Assembly: GCF_020622345.1 (NCBI RefSeq)
Contig: NZ_JACNMO010000009.1
Coordinates: forward strand, 1 to 64,000
Source: Roseobacter weihaiensis
GTDB taxonomy: Bacteria; Pseudomonadota; Alphaproteobacteria; Rhodobacterales; Rhodobacteraceae
Direction of reading: 5' to 3'
Length of the DNA: 64,000 nucleotides
A program made the position numbers and the translations under genes. The notes under the pieces were generated by a model. The model ran no database searches, was not told where the DNA came from, and saw only the letters and a list, made by a program, of their open reading frames with translations. Shown in pieces: positions 60,833 to 64,000 of the stretch. Each line of letters begins with the position of its first letter. The first letter of the stretch is position 1.

Positions 60833-61170
60833 GTTGCTTGCCTAGACGTGGCAGGTGGGGACAGTCAAGGCATTGCGATAGCTGCCCACGACTTGCGGCC
60901 CTGTCGCAAACGGCGCCGATTTCTGATTTTCTGAAAGGCTGCCTCTTGCGCGAACGGCCACTTGTCGCTGGGGCAGAAGCCGGGGTCCGGGACAGGACGC
61001 CTACACCTTTCTGCTCAGGTTTGGCGCTTTGATGCGGCGCAGGAAGGGTCCTGGCCAGTTTGCGGAGGCCCTCCGGTGAGATTGCGCGCAAGCCGCGGCG
61101 GGTCACTTGCCGATGACGTCGGGTAAAACCGTCGTTTTCAGGGGGCTCGAAACGTCTGAAAGATCAAATG
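60833..61170. other. Gene-free stretch
   Basis: About 340 bases. A 97-residue frame on the minus strand (60813-61106) overlaps the ABM gene start and has low-complexity, Arg/Pro/Ser-rich sequence. I do not accept it as a gene, and no other feature is seen. Confidence 0.4.
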
Positions 61171-61887
61171 TCAGACACGCCGGAAAACAAGCAACGCCCA
61201 GACAAGTACAATCGCCGCTGTGAACTCGACTGCTTCCTCCAGCAAAGAGACTTTTCTGGACGGCACGAGATCCAGAAGAACGCCGATCGCCAAGAGAATG
61301 ATGTGCAGCACAAGGGTGAAGTTGAACCTGTGCTGCAGGAAGCGTTCTATGGGATGGCGTGCTTTGTAGACCGCGGTCAGAAAGCAAATGAAAGCAAACA
61401 GCAGAGACAGCGCGACGATAAGGGATGTCACATCGCCTTTCTGCATCATCCTGAGCAGGATGATCGCGATATCATGCCCGCCGTCGAATTCCCCGCCACC
61501 TTCCATCGGGGGCATCTCGAAGTCAAAAAGGCGCGCGCCAAAACTGACTTCACTCAGAAAGAGCAGAAGCGAAAACAGCGAAATCCCGAGAATCAGCTTA
61601 AAATCGAGCTTGCTTGCCAATGCACGGGTTGCCAAGGTCCAGAAGCCGAGCAGGCTGGCATAGAGGAAAAGGGCTGCCGATGCATTCTCCACCGGCCCGT
61701 CTTCGACCATAATCGAGGGTCGGATCAGCCCTGCAAGAAAGAGCAGACAAACGAGGGCTGTTGCTGAAAGCACCAATACAGGGAAAGGGAAGGGGCGTTT
61801 AAGCCAAGCGGCCATCCCCCCTCGCCATATTGTCATATAGCTGTTTCGTTCGTGTGCTTTCATGAAATCATCCGAAGTAATGACCAT
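61171..61887 (-). CDS. Polytopic membrane protein of unknown function
   Basis: A 238-residue protein with about six hydrophobic segments, for example FPVLVLSATALVCLLFLAGL, LILGISLFSLLLFLSE, SLIVALSLLFAFICFLTAV and AAIVLVWALLVF. Conserved-looking polar residues lie between helices (VEDGPVENASA, FDFEMPPMEGGGEFDGGHD). The last of these is rich in acidic residues and glycine and could bind a metal. The start could also be ATG 61863. It stands alone. No family recognised. Confidence 0.65.
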   Translation of the reverse strand: MVITSDDFMKAHERNSYMTIWRGGMAAWLKRPFPFPVLVLSATALVCLLFLAGLIRPSIMVEDGPVENASAALFLYASLLGFWTLATRALASKLDFKLILGISLFSLLLFLSEVSFGARLFDFEMPPMEGGGEFDGGHDIAIILLRMMQKGDVTSLIVALSLLFAFICFLTAVYKARHPIERFLQHRFNFTLVLHIILLAIGVLLDLVPSRKVSLLEEAVEFTAAIVLVWALLVFRRV

Positions 61888-62173
61888 TCGGAAATATAGC
61901 TATTTCTGCGCCTTCGTAAGGCGCGGGGCATTCTGGGTGTTGTTTGGGCGGTTAACCGCCCTTTATACGCTCGTTTGATCGTGGCTGATATCCAGTATGA
62001 AGATCACGGCGACGGGTGCCTGCAGCATCTCATCACTCCCGACCTTTCGCGGTTTGATTGCGATCCTTTGATCCCAGCTATCTCACCCCGATAACGGCGT
62101 ATCACCTAGTTGTTTGCCGCAGAACGAGGTGTGCTGTAAGCGGTGCGCCACTCCCACAGTTACGACATGACGC

Positions 62174-62599
62174 GTGATCTGCGATTCAGAGGCTTCTTTG
62201 GTTTTGTGGGGAGTTTCTCGATGGGAGCTACAAGCGCGTTTCAGCACACAAATGGCGAAAGTGGTGGATTCCACGCCAGATGACAGGTTTCTTATCCTGA
62301 CGAATGCCAGCGGCGGGCAATTAACGGAACACCGCGCCTCTGAGGGCGTGCGCCAGTGGCGCGACAAGGTGGGACTGTCACCGGAAAAGATCGGCTATGA
62401 CTTGCGACTTTACGATGCCCGGGGCACCGCCGCGACACGTCTCCTACGCGCTGGGCTTTCTTTATCACAGATCGCGGGATGCATGGGCTGGTCGCTGCGC
62501 ACAGCGGCGGCCATGATTGAACGCTATGCGCAGGTTTCACCCAATGAATCCGATGATGTTTTGACCCTTTTGAACACTGCTAAAAGGGGTAAGTCGTGA
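62174..62599 (+). pseudogene. Tyrosine recombinase/integrase C-terminal remnant next to tRNA-Cys
   Basis: The last 80 residues of this 141-residue frame match an integrase C-terminus: DLRLYDARGTAATRLLRAG (Arg box, with the usual His of HDLRGT replaced by Tyr), IAGCMGWSLRTAAAMIERYAQV (Trp-for-His box and nucleophilic Tyr). The N-terminal binding and first catalytic domains are absent. It ends 74 bases from the 3' end of tRNA-Cys, which is where an integrase of an integrated element normally sits. I read it as the relic of such an element. Confidence 0.65.
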
Positions 62600-62672
62600 A
62601 CAGAATTGTAAAATGGTTTGTAAAATGCGGCCTCGCAGTCACGCAAAAATCAACTAAGTCATTGAAAATAAA

Positions 62673-62746
62673 TGGAGGCGAGTACCGGAATCGAACCGGT
62701 GTACACGGATTTGCAATCCGCTGCGTCACCACTCCGCCAACTCGCC
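62673..62746 (-). tRNA. tRNA-Cys (anticodon GCA)
   Basis: A 74-base cloverleaf on the minus strand. The acceptor stem GGCGAGT pairs with ACTCGCC, the anticodon stem is GCGGA...TCCGT with loop TTGCAAA (anticodon GCA), the T-arm is ACCGG-TTCGATT-CCGGT, and the discriminator U and CCA are encoded. All stems pair. Confidence 0.95.
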
Positions 62747-62892
62747 TCTGGTGGTGTGCCGAGACTGCTATCCGATATTCAAGGGTGCCGCAAGTGTCAC
62801 AGGTCGTCAAAATACTGCTCTCAAGCGTTGCTGGCCGCAGTCAGATGTGCCACACGGGTACAAGAGTTTTCTGGACAGATGAGTTTAGCCGA

Positions 62893-63546
62893 ATGCCCGA
62901 CTTTTCAGCGCGTCGTACAACTATGGTGGACACTCAGGTGCGCCCGGCAGATGTGACCAAATTTCCGATTATCGAGGCTATGCTGACGATCCAGCGGGAG
63001 GACTTCGTGCCCGCTGCCCAACGGGAGGCAGCCTATGTTGGCGAAAATCTGGAACTGGAGGAGGGCCGCGTGATCCTCGAACCCAGAACGCTGGCCAAGA
63101 TGCTGGACAATCTCGATATTTCGGTCGATGAGCTCGTTTTGGATGTCGGGTCCGCGCTGGGCTATTCAGCTGCGGTAATTGCGCGGATGGCCGAGGCGGT
63201 TGTTGCGGTTGAAGAAGACGAGGCGCTGGCAAGTGAAGCACAGGATGCCCTTTCGGCGGCAGGCATCGACAACGTGATCCTGCACAATGGCCCCCTGGTT
63301 GAGGGGGCGGCGCAGCATGGCCCCTACGATGTGATCGTGGTTCAGGGGGGAATCGTAAAGCTGCCAGATGCGTTGGTCGCGCAGCTGAAAGACGACGGTC
63401 GGATTGCATGCCTCTTCATGGACGGTCCTTTGGGGGAAGTTCGTATTGGCAGAAAGCAAAACGGCCTTATTTCCTGGCGCAGTGCCTTTAATGCAGGTGC
63501 GCCGGTATTGCCGGGCTTTGAGAGTGCGCCCGCGTTCCATTTCTGA
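62893..63546 (+). CDS. pcm: Protein-L-isoaspartate O-methyltransferase family protein
   Basis: A 217-residue methyltransferase of the PIMT family: QREDFVPAAQREAAYVGENLEL near residue 35, the S-adenosylmethionine motif ELVLDVGSALGYSAAVIARM, and VDEDE-type VVAVEEDEALA. The frame extends upstream across the tRNA without meaning, so ATG 62893 is taken as start. In alphaproteobacteria this gene commonly precedes a tolC-type gene, as here. PIMT repairs isoaspartyl residues, but this subgroup lacks some of the usual substrate-site sequence, so its true role is unsure. Confidence 0.8.
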   Translation: MPDFSARRTTMVDTQVRPADVTKFPIIEAMLTIQREDFVPAAQREAAYVGENLELEEGRVILEPRTLAKMLDNLDISVDELVLDVGSALGYSAAVIARMAEAVVAVEEDEALASEAQDALSAAGIDNVILHNGPLVEGAAQHGPYDVIVVQGGIVKLPDALVAQLKDDGRIACLFMDGPLGEVRIGRKQNGLISWRSAFNAGAPVLPGFESAPAFHF

Positions 63547-63582
63547 GATGGAACGATCCAGCACACAGGTGATCTTGGAGAG

Positions 63583-64000
63583 ATGACAAAGATGGCAGTC
63601 ATGATGGAAGTGCAGAAAGTGAAACGCGTCTTGCGCAGCGGTACGCTTGTGCTGGGTCTGTGGGCGGGCCTGATGGCGACGACGGCGCAGGCCGAGACAT
63701 TGGCTGACGCTCTGGTCGGGGCCTATCAGAACAGTGGCCTGCTGGATCAAAACCGTGCGTTGCTGCGTGCTGCTGACGAAGATGTCGCAGGCGCAGTGGC
63801 GGCGCTCAGGCCCATCATCACCTACACGGCTTCGATCTCACAGGAATATGGCGACAGGCGGACAACGACAAGTAGTGTCGGTTCATCATCGTCGGACATT
63901 AACAACACCGATGCCGATCTGGGGCTTGCCGCAAGTCTGTTGCTTTTTGATGGTGGGGCATCGGCGTTGTCGGTGGAGGCGGCAAAGGAAACCGTCCTCT
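63583..64000 (+). CDS. tolC: TolC-family outer membrane protein, N-terminal part (cut by window end)
   Basis: The frame is open to the window end. After a signal peptide (GTLVLGLWAGLMATTAQA) comes the TolC start ETLADALVGAYQNSGLLDQNRALLRAADE, then AVAALRPIITYTASISQEYG and LAASLLLFDGGASALSVEAAKETV, the usual first barrel strand and helix pattern. TolC forms the outer membrane channel for type I secretion and efflux. GGAG stands very close to ATG 63583, so ATG 63592 may be the real start. The RTX-sulfatase elsewhere in the window would need such a channel. Confidence 0.85.
   Translation, partial: MTKMAVMMEVQKVKRVLRSGTLVLGLWAGLMATTAQAETLADALVGAYQNSGLLDQNRALLRAADEDVAGAVAALRPIITYTASISQEYGDRRTTTSSVGSSSSDINNTDADLGLAASLLLFDGGASALSVEAAKETVL

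Noticed and set aside
60813-61106. 97-codon minus-strand frame upstream of the ABM gene
   Set aside because: Low-complexity Arg/Pro/Ser-rich sequence, overlaps the ABM gene start, no ribosome site and no family.

Overview
The window is GC-rich, densely packed DNA, very probably from a marine alphaproteobacterium of the Rhodobacterales (Roseobacter group). The basis is the gene content: a trimethylamine monooxygenase / N-methylglutamate methylamine pathway with dmmDABC, SoxR-SoxS-SoxT-like sulfur genes, BMP-type purine ABC transport, DabAB, and pcm next to a tolC homologue. This is inference from gene families; no rRNA is present.

Layout. 0-2.8 kb is a graveyard of accessory gene pieces: a T5orf172 nuclease fragment, the C-terminal end of a tyrosine recombinase, a 'sunset'-domain tail, and a frameshifted, C-terminally truncated toxin-like gene with the start of a TNT domain. 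2.8-22 kb is a methylated-amine island. It holds tmm, gmaS and mgsCBA, an ammonium transporter with a 56-residue membrane partner, dmmDABC, two regulators (XRE-cupin and GATase1-AraC), and a heterotetrameric sarcosine-oxidase-type enzyme that context and a cysteine-less delta subunit identify as N-methylglutamate dehydrogenase (mgdABCD). Together these convert dimethylamine and monomethylamine to glutamate, ammonium and C1 units, and oxidise trimethylamine to its N-oxide; TMAO demethylase (tdm) is not in the window. 22-28 kb is mixed: an aconitase X remnant, a thiosulfate/sulfide-type transporter with its persulfide-sensor-like repressor and periplasmic thioredoxin, a GST, glucokinase, a decayed protocatechuate locus (pcaC frameshift and a pcaH'-'pcaG fusion) and a universal stress protein.

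28-39.5 kb carries surface-glycan-like genes: two paralogous glycosyltransferases, a third glycosyltransferase, SGNH and GSCFA proteins, a sulfatase fused to RTX calcium-binding repeats, two unrecognised proteins, an alpha/beta-hydrolase-like protein and a nucleotidyltransferase. 39.6-46.7 kb is a compact set of unknown purpose: a SARP-like regulator, a PAP2/haloperoxidase-fold protein with an eleven-fold Ser-Lys repeat, a subtilase, a two-helix membrane protein, a vanadium-haloperoxidase homologue and a small hypothetical protein. 47-51 kb is dabA-dabB, an inorganic-carbon uptake pair.

51.5-59.9 kb is the most interesting part. It is a tightly overlapping eight-gene operon with a stand-alone Rieske protein, an oxygenase subunit that kept its iron site but lost its Rieske cluster, a GST-like protein, an 8-oxoguanine-deaminase-family amidohydrolase and a four-gene BMP-type purine/nucleoside ABC importer. 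This resembles the NdmC/NdmD/NdmE methylxanthine N-demethylase architecture and is proposed as an uncharacterised purine (N-methylpurine) uptake and oxidation system. The right end (60-64 kb) has an ABM-domain protein, a membrane protein, an integrase remnant next to tRNA-Cys, pcm, and the start of a tolC-family gene cut by the window end.
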